NCBI GenBank assembly: GCA_947095585.1 | Contig: OX352761.1 | Location: 66,791,823-66,855,822, forward strand | Reading direction: 5' to 3' | DNA length: 64,000 nt | Source of the DNA: Nephrocerus scutellatus | Taxonomy: Eukaryota; Arthropoda; Insecta; Diptera; Pipunculidae | Shown: positions 31,994-43,347 of the stretch, piece after piece | Numbering within the stretch: position 1 is the first letter of the stretch | Layout: each line of letters starts with the position of its first letter | Program-made: the position numbers and the translations under genes | Notes under the pieces: model-generated | Told to the model about the DNA's origin: nothing | Seen by the model: only the letters and a program-made list of their open reading frames with translations | Databases searched by the model: none

Positions 31994-32851
31994 TTAAAAA
32001 ATCCTGGGCAAAAATCTGTTTAGTTTACAGAAATTTACCGGCTTGGTAAAAATATCGGCAACCATTTCATTCGTTGCTATATATTGTAAATCCAATTTAA
32101 TTTCACCTTCAGCTTCTTGGTTTAAGTGCTCCTGGATAAAATATTTGCGTACATCTATGTGTTTTGTACGAGCATGATAGCTTTTATTTTTCGCGAGATG
32201 TAGTGCTCCTTGGTTGTCACAATATAAAGTGATGATCTTCGTTGCACCTGGAAACAATTCACACTCGAAACGTTTTAGCCAGAGCGCTTCTTGTATTGCA
32301 GCAAACATAACAAACATAAATTCTGCCTCTGTCGAAGACAATGCGATAGTTGGTTGACGCCTTGTTGTCCATGAGACAGCTCCTCCTTGAACAAGAAATG
32401 CATAGCCTGTGGTTGATCGTCGCTTGTCAGGATCACCGGCCCAATCAGCATCACAAAATCCGATGAGGTCTTCATTTTTCTCAGGATAAAAGGTCAGCTT
32501 GTAGTTGATTGTACCCTTAAGATATCGCAGCACCCTTTTAACCGCTGCCCAATGTACACTACCATAGTTTTTGTTGTACCTACTGAGTGCACTGACAGCA
32601 TAACAGATATCAGGACGACTGATTTGAGCAGCATACATTATTCATCCGATCGCTTCCTGATATGGGATTCGGCTCATATCTCTTTGCTCAACTTCAGACT
32701 TTGGAGAGAATTCTTCCGATAATTTTTGGTTTGGGTCCATTGGAGTGTTAGCTGGATTGCAATTTTCCATATTAAACCGCTTGAGAACATTTGTAATATA
32801 GTGGCTTTGATCAATAGATATGGAGCCCGAGGAATTTCGAGAAATGTTCAT
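31994..32851 (-). pseudogene. Copia B RT end and RNase H
   Basis: Continues the RT after the frameshift near 32850: NISRNSSGSISIDQSHYI, MSRIPYQEAIG, a TGA stop near 32640, then RPDICYAVSALSRYN, DADWAGDPDKRRSTTGYAF, ALSSTEAEFMF and KTKHIDVRKYFI-like RNase H motifs. RNase H removes the RNA template. The catalytic DADW and STEAE blocks are intact; the stop separates them from the RT. Confidence 0.88.
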
Positions 32852-34655
32852 ACCAAGTTGATTTAGTTTCGCCTAAATCCTTCATCTTAAAATGAGTTGA
32901 CAATTCTGTCTTCAATTTCGTGCACATCGTTGCATTTGTTGAAAAAATCATTATATCATCGACCCAGACAGCTAATATGATTTTGTTCTGTAGTGAATGC
33001 TTGTAGTAAATACACTGGTCAATTGATGATCTCTTAAATTTCATTTGCCCCACCAGTACATCATTCAGCTTGTCGTTCCAAACACGACTTGACTGTTTCA
33101 AACCATATAATGCTCGCTTAAGACGACAAACCCTCCCCGATCCGTCATCGAAGCCTTCCGGTTGATTCATATACACTTCTTCAACTAGTTCACCTTGCAG
33201 AAAAGCAGTTACTGCATCCATTTGATGTATAATCATCGTATGTTTAGCTGCCATTGGCAACAGAAATCGAATTGATGCATAACGTGCTACAGGTGAGTAG
33301 GTTTCGTCGTAGTCAATGCCTCTGACTTGACAATACCCTTTGACAACAAGTCGAGCTTTATATCGGTCGATATTACCGATACCGTTTCGTTTTATTTTGT
33401 AGACCCATTTACTGTCTATCGCCTTTCGTCCATCAGGTAGCTGGCACAAGTCCCAAGTATTATTGGACTTCAAAGAGTTTAGTTCGGTATTCATCGCTGC
33501 TTCCCATTTCTCGCTTTCGTCACAGTGTCTAGCTTCTTGAAAGCATTTGGGTTCGCTAATGTCTCTGGTAGCTGCTGCCAACATCGCATATAGACTGAGA
33601 GTATTGCGTACATCTTCAGTATTTTTCGAAATTGAGCTTTCTTCCACTACGATCGGGCATGGAACAACTGAGAGTTCACTGTTAGCAACGTCGAAATCAG
33701 TTTCAGCAACAGTGTATGACGAATTCCTACTATCTACCGCCTCACTGAATTCGTTATCTGCTGAGTTGATCTCAATAATGGTGTCGTCCATCTCTGTTAC
33801 GATGTCGTTAGAGTTCTCCAACACTGAATGTCTTCTATCAACACTTGACGTCACTGTAGTCTCACTGAAGTCATTGTCCGAATCACTGTCATCACTTGAA
33901 TCGCTTCCGGAAAAAACATTATCAACATAATGGATATCTTCTGATGCCTTGGATGAGAGAACAGAGTCATTAGAAATGTTATTTTTGAAGATTACCTGAT
34001 TTCCACTCGGTTCTATAAATGTGACATCTCTACTGACGATGATTTTTCTAGCCCTTGGGTCGTAAAGTCGATATGCCTTTGACTGCTCGCTGTATCCAAC
34101 CATGATACACTCACTAGCTTTTGCTGATAACTTGTTGCGTTGTGCTTTGGGTATATGGGCAAAAGCTTTGCTTCCAAATACTCGCAGCATTGATAAGTCC
34201 GGCTTTCGTTTCGTCCAACGCTCCTCCGGCGTTTCACCTTCCATTCCACGACAAGGTATTCTGTTTGTCAGGTAGGCTGCTGTCGCTGCTGCTTCGCCCC
34301 AAAAACTACCGCTTAAGTTTCCGTCAAATAGTATGCATCGGATCTTCTCTACTAGCGTACGATTCATTCGCTCCGCAACGCCATTCTGCTCCGGAGTGTG
34401 AGGCACGGTTCGTTGATGTAGTATGCCATGATTTGAAGTGAATGTTTCGAACAATTTGTTGCAGTATTCCTTACCATTGTCTGTACGAAGTATTTTAATT
34501 TTGCAGCCTTGTTGATTTTCAACAAAAATTTTGAACCTCTTAAAAATGTCAAAAACTTCATTTTTATGCTTCATCGGGTACAAAAACACTTTGCGACTGT
34601 AGTCGTCAATAAATGTGACAAAACATTTAGCCCCTCCAAATGAACGCACTGGCAT
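32811..34655 (-). pseudogene. Copia B integrase core and reverse transcriptase
   Basis: 614 codons open. Integrase: FVTFIDDYSRKVF, RTDNGKEYC near residue 60 and the glutamate block PEQNGVAERMNRT near 85, then the HIPKAQRNKLSAKA tail. A long acidic, serine-rich linker (residues ~205-360) follows, then RT: SKWVYKIKRNG, DETYSPVARYASIRFLL, HQMDAVTAFLQGEL and WVDDIMIF near 565. The first codons join the gag-side part across LINE C. The frame is lost near 32850. Confidence 0.9.
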
Positions 34656-34706
34656 GAATCCAAAATCACTGTGTATTACTTCGAGAACACTTTTTGCATG
34701 GTTTTT

Positions 34707-37700
34707 CTTCTTTCTTCTTTATGTCCTGTATCCCCTTATGGGTCCTAGGGCCTCTACTACGCCTACGCGCCATCGCGTGCGGTTCCTGGCAATGAGCTTC
34801 AGCTCTCTCCAACTCTTCCCCAATTGCCGTGCCTCCTCCTCAACTGTTCTGCGCCATGTATTTCTCGGACGACCCGTTCTTCTACCATCCTGAGATAACG
34901 GGTTCCATTGCATTGCGTAGTTTGCTATGGAACTGTCGCCTTTTCGGAGTGTATGACCAATCCACTGCCACTTCCGTCGTTGGATGGTTGTGCCTATTGG
35001 TTCCTGACCCGTTCTCTGGTAAAGATGTTCGTTAGAGATACGGTTAGGCCAGAAAACCCTTAAGATGTTCCGTAGGCACCTATTTACAAATGTTTGTAAT
35101 CTTTTTGTGATAGTAGCGGTCACCTTCCAAGTGCTGCACCCATACAACAGCACAGATTCAACATTTGAGCGGAACAGTCGCAGCTTGGTATTTAAGCTGA
35201 TCGCATTGCTTCGCCATATCATGGACATCATTCCAAACACCGATTTTGCTTTGCCGATTCGGTTGGCAATGTCCTGTTCGGTTCCACCTTCGGTCGAGAC
35301 AATACTCCCAAGATATTGGAAACTCTACTCTCTCTACCGGCTGTCCAGCAATGTTAACATGAGTAACTGAGTTAGTGCCGAGGTTGATGATTTTGGTTTT
35401 GGCAGTATTAATCTTCAAACCCGCAACATTTGCCTCCCTCTCCACATTTGTTGTCATTTGGTGCAGCTCCATAATTCTATGTGAGAGTAAACAAACGTCG
35501 TCAGCGTAATCCAGATGTTTGAGTTGAGATGTAAGAGTCCAACGAATTCCTCGGTTTCCAGTAGATAAAGCTGCGCGAAGTACATCGCTAATCACCAACA
35601 AAAAAAGTATCGGCGATAGAATGCAACCTTGTCGTACCCCACTTAGGATCTCGAATTCCTCTGACAGCTTTCCTCTATGCAGCACATGACATTTAGAGCC
35701 ATCATAGGTTGCTTTAATAATAGCTATTAGTTTATCGGGTATACCTCTCCTGCGCAAGGCGAGCCAGATAAACTGTCTGTTGACACTGTCAAACGCCTTC
35801 TCATAATCGATGAACAGCAGGTGCAGTGGTGACCGGAATTCAACGCACTGTTCAATAATGATCCGCAGGGTGTTTATGTGGTCTACACAGGAGGATCCAG
35901 TGCGGAAACCTGCTTGTTCGGCATCGAGTGTATCTTCCAGATGTTCCTTAATACGTTCAAGTACTACTTTGGCTATTACTTTTGCAACTGCAGGGAGAAC
36001 GCAAATGCCTCTCCAGTTTTCGCACTCCATAAGACTACCTTTTTTAGGGAGCTTGACAATCATTCCCTTCTTCCACTCTTCGGGGAAACTTTCTACCTCC
36101 CAAGCTCTCTCTACAAGAGGATATAAAAGCTCTGCTGATGTCGTTGGAGCTGCACGCAGAAGCTCTGCGGGTATACCATCTAGTCCTACCGACTTGTTGT
36201 TCTTTAGTGCGTTAATCGCGGTAGCGATCTCGTCTTTACTTGGAGTTGAGGTGCGAATTCGGTAAATTGTTGCTTCCGGCATTTCCGCTTGATTTAGGTG
36301 CATATCGTTAGCAAATACACGGTTAAGGACCGTAGAGAAATGCTCCTTCCATCGCTTGAGCTGATCCTCATCTGAAACGAGTACGGTACCATCTAGGCCT
36401 TTCACCGGATGTTGGCTAGAGCGGTGACCACCTGTCAGCTCTTTGGTGATTCTGTAAACGGTTCTGCTATCGCACCGGCTCGCTGCTTCCTCTGCTTCTG
36501 AGGCCAGGTTGTTAATATAGTTACGCTTGTCACGTCTTACACTACGCTGCACTTCTCTCATTTTTCTTCGATACATGGACTCTAGCTCGCTCCTCGCTGC
36601 TGCTGGGATATCTACAATACGAGCTTTAAGTAGTTTACGTTCTTCAATCCGCCTCCAGGTATCTTCGGTAAGCCACGTGCTGTGCCTTGCCTGGCTTCTA
36701 CCAACAGTATTTTCCGCTCCAGATGTGAAAACATTTTTCACAGCCTTCCAATGTTCCTGGATGGTTGTCGGCAGTGAGCTGCTGATTGCTTCCACTCCTT
36801 GCGATAAATGATCCCTTAATTGTTGGCGTACTGAGGGGATCTTTAGCCGGTCGATGTTATACCTAGGCATTCGGATGATATTGCGGATTCTAGGAACTGA
36901 TGCAGTACGTAACTGGACAGTAGCTACCATAAGGTGATGATCACGTACCATACCCATGTCGGCTCCTCGTCTGTTTCGGACGTCTAACAGACAGCTCCTA
37001 AAACGTCTGCTGATCGCCACATGGTCGATTTGGTTGGATGATGATTGCCTGTCAGTTGACACCCAGCTGACCTTGTGGCAAGTCTTATGCTCAAACATGG
37101 TGCCTCCTATAACAAGGTTGTTGGTGTTGCAGAAATCAACAAATCTTTCACCATTGTCATTTCGTTCGCCGAGGCCGTGCTTCCCATTCACATGCTTGAG
37201 TCCTTCATTGTCGTTGCCAACCTTGGCATTCAAATCCCCCATCACGATGACGATATCTCCGTTCGGCGTTGCGTTGAATACAGCGTTTAGTTGATTGTAG
37301 AAGTTGTCCTTTTCATCCTCAGTCGAGGGATTCGTTGGGGCGTAGCACTGTATGATCGTGACGCGCCGTACTCTAGTCCGAAATCTGGCCGATATGATCC
37401 TATCACTATGCGGGTGCCAGGAAATTAGGCCTCTACGTGCTGTTGGCGTTAGCAGTAGACCCACTCCAGATTCACGAGTACTGCCGGAGGGTTTGCCAGA
37501 GTAGAGTAGCACAGTGTTACACGTTGGGGATTGGTACTCTCCCGCGTCGAACCATCTTACTTCACTCACTCCCAGTATGTCCAAATTATATCGAAGAAAC
37601 TCACGTTCCAGTTGAAGAAATCTGGCATTATGAGGTCCTTCACTCCCAGAGTCAAGGAGCGTCCTCACATTCCAGAAACCAATCTTAGTCCGGGTACAAT

Positions 37701-37998
37701 AGCCAAAAGTCGTCATTATTCGATCATTACTTATCCGAGGCGTTGTGTCAGTTTCAGTAGCGGGTATTTTTCGGTACCGCAGGGTGCTAGCCCACGTTAC
37801 CTAGACTAGAAACGCTAGACCGTTCGCACTTGCAGTTTTAGCCTACATGTATAAGGATTTATACACATAGTTGCCCGGGGACCACCACGAGGAGGTAGAG
37901 CAAGCACTACATCACGAACTTGATTGTTACGCTACTGGCCCAAACCAAGTTTTGAGCAGTCAGTAGTTTCCCGATCAATCGCAATGCAGATCCCCAAA
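34707..37998 (-). mobile_element. LINE C, RTE-like non-LTR retrotransposon, nearly intact
   Basis: A 12-bp target duplication TGCATGGTTTTT at 34695-34706 and 37999-38010 bounds a 3.29-kb element inside copia B integrase. One long ORF plus a second frame for the C-terminus. The 3' tail on the minus strand is an AAAGAAG-type repeat. Confidence 0.92.
34719..37716 (-). pseudogene. LINE C endonuclease-reverse transcriptase, one frameshift
   Basis: The main frame 37716-35158 holds the endonuclease (IGFWNVRTLL near residue 13, SEVRW, MGDLNAKVG, NQIDHVAIS, RDHHLM) and reverse transcriptase (NNKSVGLDGIPAELL, EAGFRTGSS-like AEQAGFRTGSSCVDH, LLFIDYEKAFDSVN, LSGVRQGCILSP, HLDYADDVCLL near 737). After GQPVERVEF (about 35325) the coding shifts to a second frame, 35240-34719, with the tail SVESVLLYG-like and RRKWQWIGHTLRKG motifs. 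Otherwise the enzyme looks complete, with all catalytic residues present. No ORF1 is seen, as is usual in RTE-like elements. Start chosen at the first Met before the endonuclease. Confidence 0.88.
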
Positions 37999-38130
37999 TG
38001 CATGGTTTTTGCTTTCTTTAAATGAAGAACGGGTCTGTTTAGCTTTGATACATACCGCACATTTGATCTCCTTCTTGTTACTTCTCGGGAACTCCATTCC
38101 GGTTATGGCTGTTTTAACTTTGTTTAATTT

Positions 38131-39420
38131 CTATTCACATGGATGTCCTAATCGACGATGCCAAATATTTTCATCCATTGTTACTGATGTAGTTGCTGCT
38201 AATACAGTTTCTGCTGATGCATTTTCTGCTAATGTACTTGCTGCTAATACAGTTTCTGCTGATGCATTTTCTGCTAATGTACTTGCTGCTAATACAGTTT
38301 CTGCTGATGCATTTTCTGCTCGGTCCATTGAGCAGTTTAATTTGTACAAATCGTTAATAAGCGGTGCCGTTGCAATTAATGATTTGTTAGCATCAAAAAT
38401 CTTGCAGCTTTCTTTGTCAAAAACCAATGTGTTACCGCGTTTTGCCATCTGACTCACTGACATAAGATTTGCACAAATGTCTGGTATATGAAGAACGTCT
38501 TTCACAGTAACATCGCCATTTTGTGACATATAATTTGTGCCAATAGACATTTTTATATCACCTGCACATTTCACATTTAGATGAGAATTGTCTCCCACAA
38601 TTATTTCTTTCTTCGAAGGCTTTCGGACATTTGTCAAACTAGCATCGCTCATTGAGATGTGAGCAGAAGCACCTGAGTCTATATACCACTCATCATGTTT
38701 TGCTTGAGCCACAAATGAACATAAAAAACGTTTTTCAGATTTTCTTCTTTTGTTTGGACACTTGTTTGCGAAATGGCCCAATTCATCACAAATATAACAC
38801 TTCACAGATTTGTTGATTTTCTGTCTAGAATATTGCGGCTTATTTTTCTGGTTATTGTATGACTTTCTCGCAACTAATGCTGCCGCATCAACAGCATCCG
38901 ACTTAGGTGAAACCTCTTGCAGTAGACGATTTTGGACAAAATCAGATGTTAACTCTGGCTTCGAATTTTCAATGGCCATTACCATTGGACGATATTCGTC
39001 TGGTAAATTTGCCAACAATAGCGCTGCCACAACATCATCTCCGATTTCCAGACCAGCTTTCTTGACTTTTGTCGACATAAGCTTCATTTTATGAACATAG
39101 TCCTCCATCGATGCACAATCAGCTTGCTTGAGTCCGACCATTTGTTTAAGCAGATCTACACGCTTCCCAATTCCATTGTCCTCAAAAGCACCACAAACTG
39201 CATCCCACGCTTCTTTGGCCGTTGTGCACTTTTCAGTGTACGTATATAGAGCTGATGAAAGTAATAAATTTAACATTTGGATCGCCAAAAAATTTTTTTC
39301 TTCATCCGTCTCTGTTCCATTGAAGCACTTCCAGTGTCCTTTTGTCGCAAGATACGCCTTTGCTTCAACCTTCCACTCGTCGTAATTGCTCCTACCTTCC
39401 AATTTCTTAGGTTTTCCCAT
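38131..39420 (-). CDS. Copia B gag, protease and start of integrase
   Basis: 429 codons. Gag (MGKPKKLEGRSNYDEWKVEA, UBN2-like helical region to ~170) forms the particle; zinc knuckle CYICDELGHFANKC at ~207-220 binds RNA; protease active site WYIDSGASAHIS near 243 cleaves the polyprotein; the pre-integrase motif IWHRRLGHP is near the end. Just before it a 15-residue unit (AENASAETVLAASTL) is repeated three times, from a 45-bp DNA repeat at 38190-38325. A TAG stop then interrupts the frame; the following codons (KTAITGMEF, CAVCIKAKQTRSSF) still carry the integrase zinc motif up to LINE C at 38010. Confidence 0.88.
   Translation of the reverse strand: MGKPKKLEGRSNYDEWKVEAKAYLATKGHWKCFNGTETDEEKNFLAIQMLNLLLSSALYTYTEKCTTAKEAWDAVCGAFEDNGIGKRVDLLKQMVGLKQADCASMEDYVHKMKLMSTKVKKAGLEIGDDVVAALLLANLPDEYRPMVMAIENSKPELTSDFVQNRLLQEVSPKSDAVDAAALVARKSYNNQKNKPQYSRQKINKSVKCYICDELGHFANKCPNKRRKSEKRFLCSFVAQAKHDEWYIDSGASAHISMSDASLTNVRKPSKKEIIVGDNSHLNVKCAGDIKMSIGTNYMSQNGDVTVKDVLHIPDICANLMSVSQMAKRGNTLVFDKESCKIFDANKSLIATAPLINDLYKLNCSMDRAENASAETVLAASTLAENASAETVLAASTLAENASAETVLAATTSVTMDENIWHRRLGHPCE
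38190..38325 (-). repeat. 45-bp in-frame triplication in copia B
   Basis: Three near-identical units of GCTGATGCATTTTCTGCTAA-type sequence; multiple of three, so the frame is kept. Confidence 0.85.
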
Positions 39421-39430
39421 TTTTTTGCAA

Positions 39431-39447
39431 GCTAAGGGCCCTTAACC
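39431..39447 (-). promoter_or_regulatory. Copia B primer binding site (half tRNA-iMet type)
   Basis: Directly inside the 5' LTR the minus strand reads GGTTAAGGGCCCTTAGC, close to the site GGTTATGGGCCC by which copia-type elements pair with the anticodon arm of initiator tRNA-Met. Confidence 0.6.
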
Positions 39448-39643
39448 TGTTGTAATTTCAGTGGAGGGAAAACACGTTTTGTCGCCTTGAAGGTTAAATT
39501 GCAAGAGAGCAAGTAATTTATTTTTCATATTAATGTACAAGATAAAATGACAGATGTACTGTATGAAAGAGACGACAGTATAGTTCATTATATCATTATT
39601 CTTACATAGTGTTGGAACACATATATATAATTTAATTACAACA
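39448..39643 (-). repeat. Copia B 5' LTR
   Basis: Pair of 31690-31885. Confidence 0.92.
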
Positions 39644-39648
39644 GGATC

Positions 39649-40560
39649 GCCTTCTTTTCGCCGCCAAGAATCTCGAATTTCAATTGGCTCAACCACAATG
39701 CTTCTTGACTTGCAGTTGACAATGCCATATATTCAGATTCTGCCGTGCTAAGTACTACTGTTTGCTGTTTTTTACTTAACCACGATATTGCTGCACCTTG
39801 CCAGAGAAAAACGTATCCCGAGCAAGAGCGAAAGTCACAAAAACTTGAGCCCCAATCCGCATTAGAGTAGCAAATAATTTCATCGTTGCATGTCTCCTTT
39901 TTAAACGTTAATTTGCAGTCTATCGTACCTTTTAGATAACGTAGTATGCGTTTGACTGCTGTCCAATGTGCCAATTACGGTTAAATTGACTCACATTTGC
40001 TACGCTAAACGCTATGTCTGGTCGAGTGCATTGCGCCAAATACAACACACTACCCACAGCTTCTTGATATGGAATTGACTTCATTTTGTCACACTGTTCG
40101 GTTGTTGAAGGTGACATTTCCAAAGTTAACTTTTGGTTTGTATCACTGGGCAATTTGACTGGATCACAATCGAACATTTTAAACTTCTTCTGGATAAATT
40201 CGATGTATTTGCGCTGATTCAAGTGAATTTCACCTTTGTGTTGATCATAATCGATCTGGATTCCCAAAACATTTGTTGCACTACCCATATCCTTCATGCA
40301 GAAATGTTTCCTTAGCGTCGATTTCAGTTGATCTCTCCATTCGGTGATATTGTAGAATATTAACATGTCATCGACATAAACTGCAACTATGATCAACGAC
40401 TTATTTGATTGTCGTACATAATGCAAGAGTCGGTTTTGCATCTTTTGAATCCTGCGTTGACCAAAACTTCATAAATAGCTTTTTTTAGTTGACAAACGCG
40501 ACCGCTTCCATCATCAAAGGATTTATTGTCTATGGGCTTTCGACCATTTGGCAAATCAAC
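39649..40560 (-). pseudogene. Copia A reverse transcriptase and RNase H, interrupted and deleted
   Basis: YVDDMLIFYN (RT catalytic loop, ~40370), FCMKDMGSATNVLGI, SIPYQEAVGSVLYLAQCTRPDI and, after a one-base frame break near 39970, TAVKRILRYLKGTIDCKL, NADWGSSFCDFRSCSGYVF and LSTAESEYMAL. Ahead of the loop NGRKPIDNKSFDDGSGRVCQL shows that about 100 residues of RT fingers and palm are deleted. The RNase H stops at the copia B insertion and resumes at 31684. Confidence 0.87.
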
Positions 40561-41140
40561 AAGTTTTCAAGTGCCATTGTCAATTAACGACCGATACTCA
40601 TCATGCATGGCCTGTTTCCAGTGATCCTTTTCTAAACTATTGAAAGCCTCGTTTACCATAGTTGGTTCGTTGTTAATTGCTTCATTTGCCATAAAATTTG
40701 AACCGTAACGGTCAACCGGTTTGGTTTCCCTCTCAGATCGACGTATAAGTTGAATATCGCTGTCATCATTTACATTAACCGTCTCATCCGGAACATAATC
40801 TCCATCATCTGTCTCGATTTCGAAATCCTGTGTTTGTTCCAAACTGTTATCTCGTTGTTCAAGAACATCTTCAATTTGATTTCGATCTGCTTCATCAACA
40901 TTGTTCTGGCCATGTTGCACGCCTGATTTATGAAACGATCGCCAATAACGGTAGCTTCAATATTGCCAGTGTCATCGTCACTCATTGCAGGCGAATTTGA
41001 TGGGTCGTCGTCAGCTGCAATAAACTAAGAATTTTTATTAGTAGCATCTTGGTTAAAAATGTTACCGTTTTCTATGACTTCGACGTCTTTACACGGTATC
41101 ACTTCATTTGTCTCCTTATTCAACAATCGATATGGTTTTT
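40561..41140 (-). pseudogene. Copia A integrase-RT linker
   Basis: PYRLLNKETNEVIPCKDVEV near 41120, acidic tract (MSDDDTGN.., EIETDDGDYVPDE), RRSERETKPVDRYG and ALEKDHWKQAMHDEYRSL-like end (SLEKDHWKQAMHDEYRSLI), then the truncated RT. Two frames are used. The solo LTR with duplication GTGT separates it from the integrase at 43247. Confidence 0.8.
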
Positions 41141-42065
41141 GTGTTGTAAGGAGTCAATTTGACCACAAATTAACCCCACACATTTTTATAAATATATACA
41201 GTTATACTTTCATACAAGAAAAACCACATTGAAAAGTCATTATTATGAGATCATTTTTATGAAAAAAACAGAAAACGCCGACGGCATCTCTGCTCAGGTC
41301 GAATGCACTTCTCCAGTGCATGATTGCGATTAGTAGGCCACGCCTCCATTTTTGGGACACTGATCGCAATCAACAGAAAACACGTCATGAGTACTGAGTA
41401 GCCGCGCCTCCACAGCAACCACCATAAGGGAGCAATGGGAGGAGGAAAGAGTTAGCGCATATTACGTACAAAATTCTGTGAGCAGTCGGGAGCCCAGAAG
41501 CGTAGGCAGAAACCCAACATATAATAAACGCATGCACAATACCAACACATTACAAACGAATGATCAAAAATCAACCGATGAGGTCAGCGACCGAGAAGCG
41601 TTGACCAAAGGCAATATGTACAACGATACCACAATGCTATGCTTCAACAGAATAGTCATCGTAGACCAACGGAATCCCCTACAACAACAAATTGCAAAAG
41701 GGATTTCGCCAACACTTTTTCTAACAACGATGCCGTTGGCAGTGGACAAATCGAAAGGAGAAAAATACAACAACAAAATATACAGGGAATTTCGTCAACA
41801 TTTTTCTGAACAACGACAGTAGACAAATCGAAAGGCAAAAATGCAACAACAAAACACACAGGGAATTCCATCAACATTTTGTAGCGTACATATACAAACG
41901 ACATTAATGAGAACAACAACAAAGAATAACGCATACGCACAGCAGTTCCGAGTAAATTAACTCTACTAAAGAAAAATCAATTGGCATAGCAACAACGGTA
42001 AATTACCGAACGAAAATCATGGAAACGGAACAGCCTGGTTTGAAGTTCTAAACCGTTTCACGGGC

Positions 42066-42100
42066 TATAAAAGGGGACACAAGCCCAGCATACAGTCTCT
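42066..42100 (+). promoter_or_regulatory. LTR core promoter: TATA box and initiator
   Basis: TATAAAAG followed by CAGTCTCTTCG at +27, a standard insect RNA polymerase II core promoter spacing. Confidence 0.6.
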
Positions 42101-42139
42101 TCGTCATCCGACCGACTCATGATAGTGAACAGAGCGTAG

Positions 42140-42990
42140 CATCCTCTTTCACTGATCAAAATACTTAGACCGACTCCTGATATTGAACAGAGCGTAGCAT
42201 CCCTTTTCACTGATCAAAATACTTGGACATCTGACCGACTCCTGATAGTGAATCAAGCGTAGCATCCTTCTTTCACTGATCAAGCTACATAGACACAAAG
42301 ACTCCTGATAGTGAATCGAGCGTAGCATCCTCGTTTCGCTGATCAAACTACGTGGAAATATAGAAATCCTTTGGCAACGATTTGAGCGTAGCATCCTCTT
42401 TTTGCTGGTCAACACACGAAAACGTATCAACTCTTTGGCAACGAATTGAGCGTAGCATCCTCTTTTCGCTGGTCAACACACGAAAACGTATGAACTCTTT
42501 GGCAACGAATTGAGCGTAGCATCCTCTTTTTGCTGGTCAACACACGAAAACGTATCAACTCTTTGGCAACGAATTGAGCGTAGCATCCTCTTTTCGCTGG
42601 TCAACACACGAAAACGTATGAACTCTTTGGCAACGAATTGAGCGTAGCATCCTCTTTTTGCTGGTCAACACACGAAAACGTATCAACTCTTTGGCAACGA
42701 ATTGAGCGTAGCATCCTCTTTTCGCTGGTCAACACACGAAAACGTATCAACTCTTTGGCAACGAATTGAGCGTAGCATCCTCTTTTCGCTGGTCAACACA
42801 CGAAAACGTATCAACTCTTTGGCAACGAATTGAGCGTAGCATCCTCTTTTCGCTGGTCAACACACGAAAACGTATCAACTCTTTGGCAACGAATTGAGCG
42901 TAGCATCCTCTTTTCGCTGGTCAACACACGAAAACGTATCAACTCTTTGGCAACGAATTGAGCGTAGCATCCTCTTTTCGCTGGTCAGCA
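42140..42990 (+). repeat. 64-bp tandem repeat array
   Basis: GAGCGTAGCATCCTCTTTTC.. GCTGGTCAACACACGAAAAC.. CTCTTTGGCAACGAATT recurs every 64 bases from 42384 to about 42970 (ten copies), preceded by four more diverged units (42140-42380). It would lie in the transcribed leader of the LTR. Confidence 0.9.
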
Positions 42991-43246
42991 CTTGGTCGAA
43001 ACGCAGACGATTTACTTCAATCCCGCTGGACCAAGGCATCAAAACCACAGGACACATCTAAGACCTAAGTCAAATTAATTATTTCAAAAATCAATTTTCA
43101 TCTGTTTTTTTTTTAAACGAAAGGAAAATAAAAACATTGAATTCAGAGTTTCTAACCAAAAATAAATCTTTTTGTAACGACCCTTAAATCAACGAACCCT
43201 GGTCACACTGAGGATACCCCGGCTGGGAAAAACTTCGTTACAGTGT

Positions 43247-43343
43247 TTCACAATATCCAATGAATAGATATTCCTTCGATCTCGCATCAAGCCGCTTTTC
43301 TTTTGGAATAAATGCCATCGCTCGTGAACCGAAAACTTTAAAA
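43247..43343 (-). pseudogene. Copia A integrase, C-terminal piece
   Basis: HFKVFGSRAMAFIPKEKR and SKEYLFIGYC, the block that ends copia integrases. Flanked on one side by the solo LTR duplication GTGT and on the other by the element D duplication TGAC. Confidence 0.85.
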
Positions 43344-43347
43344 TGAC

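Larger units (their letters stand above)
31690..39643 (-). mobile_element. Copia element B, LTR to LTR, containing LINE C
   Basis: 196-bp LTRs (31690-31885 and 39448-39643), TGTTGTAA...TTACAACA, identical by eye, flanked by target duplication GGATC (31685-31689 and 39644-39648). Without LINE C and its duplication the element is about 4.65 kb, close to the usual copia length. It carries gag, protease, integrase, RT and RNase H on the minus strand, with one frameshift and two stops. Confidence 0.93.
41145..43242 (+). mobile_element. Solo LTR, 2.1 kb, with internal 64-bp tandem repeats
   Basis: Ends are TGTAAGGAGTC and CTTCGTTACA, flanked by GTGT at 41141-41144 and 43243-43246; the copia A integrase frame continues directly across. 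TATAAAAG at 42066-42073, an initiator-like CAGTCT about 27 bases on, and AATAAA at 43127 and 43161 give the U3-R-U5 layout on the plus strand. No coding sequence. The family is probably Ty3/gypsy, from the 4-bp duplication. Confidence 0.75.

Noticed and set aside
35810..37809. Plus-strand frames of 70-151 codons across LINE C
   Set aside because: Shadow frames of the endonuclease-RT gene on the minus strand.
42384..42970. 64-bp repeat array as a CRISPR-like structure
   Set aside because: No variable spacers; the whole unit is repeated head to tail inside a solo LTR.
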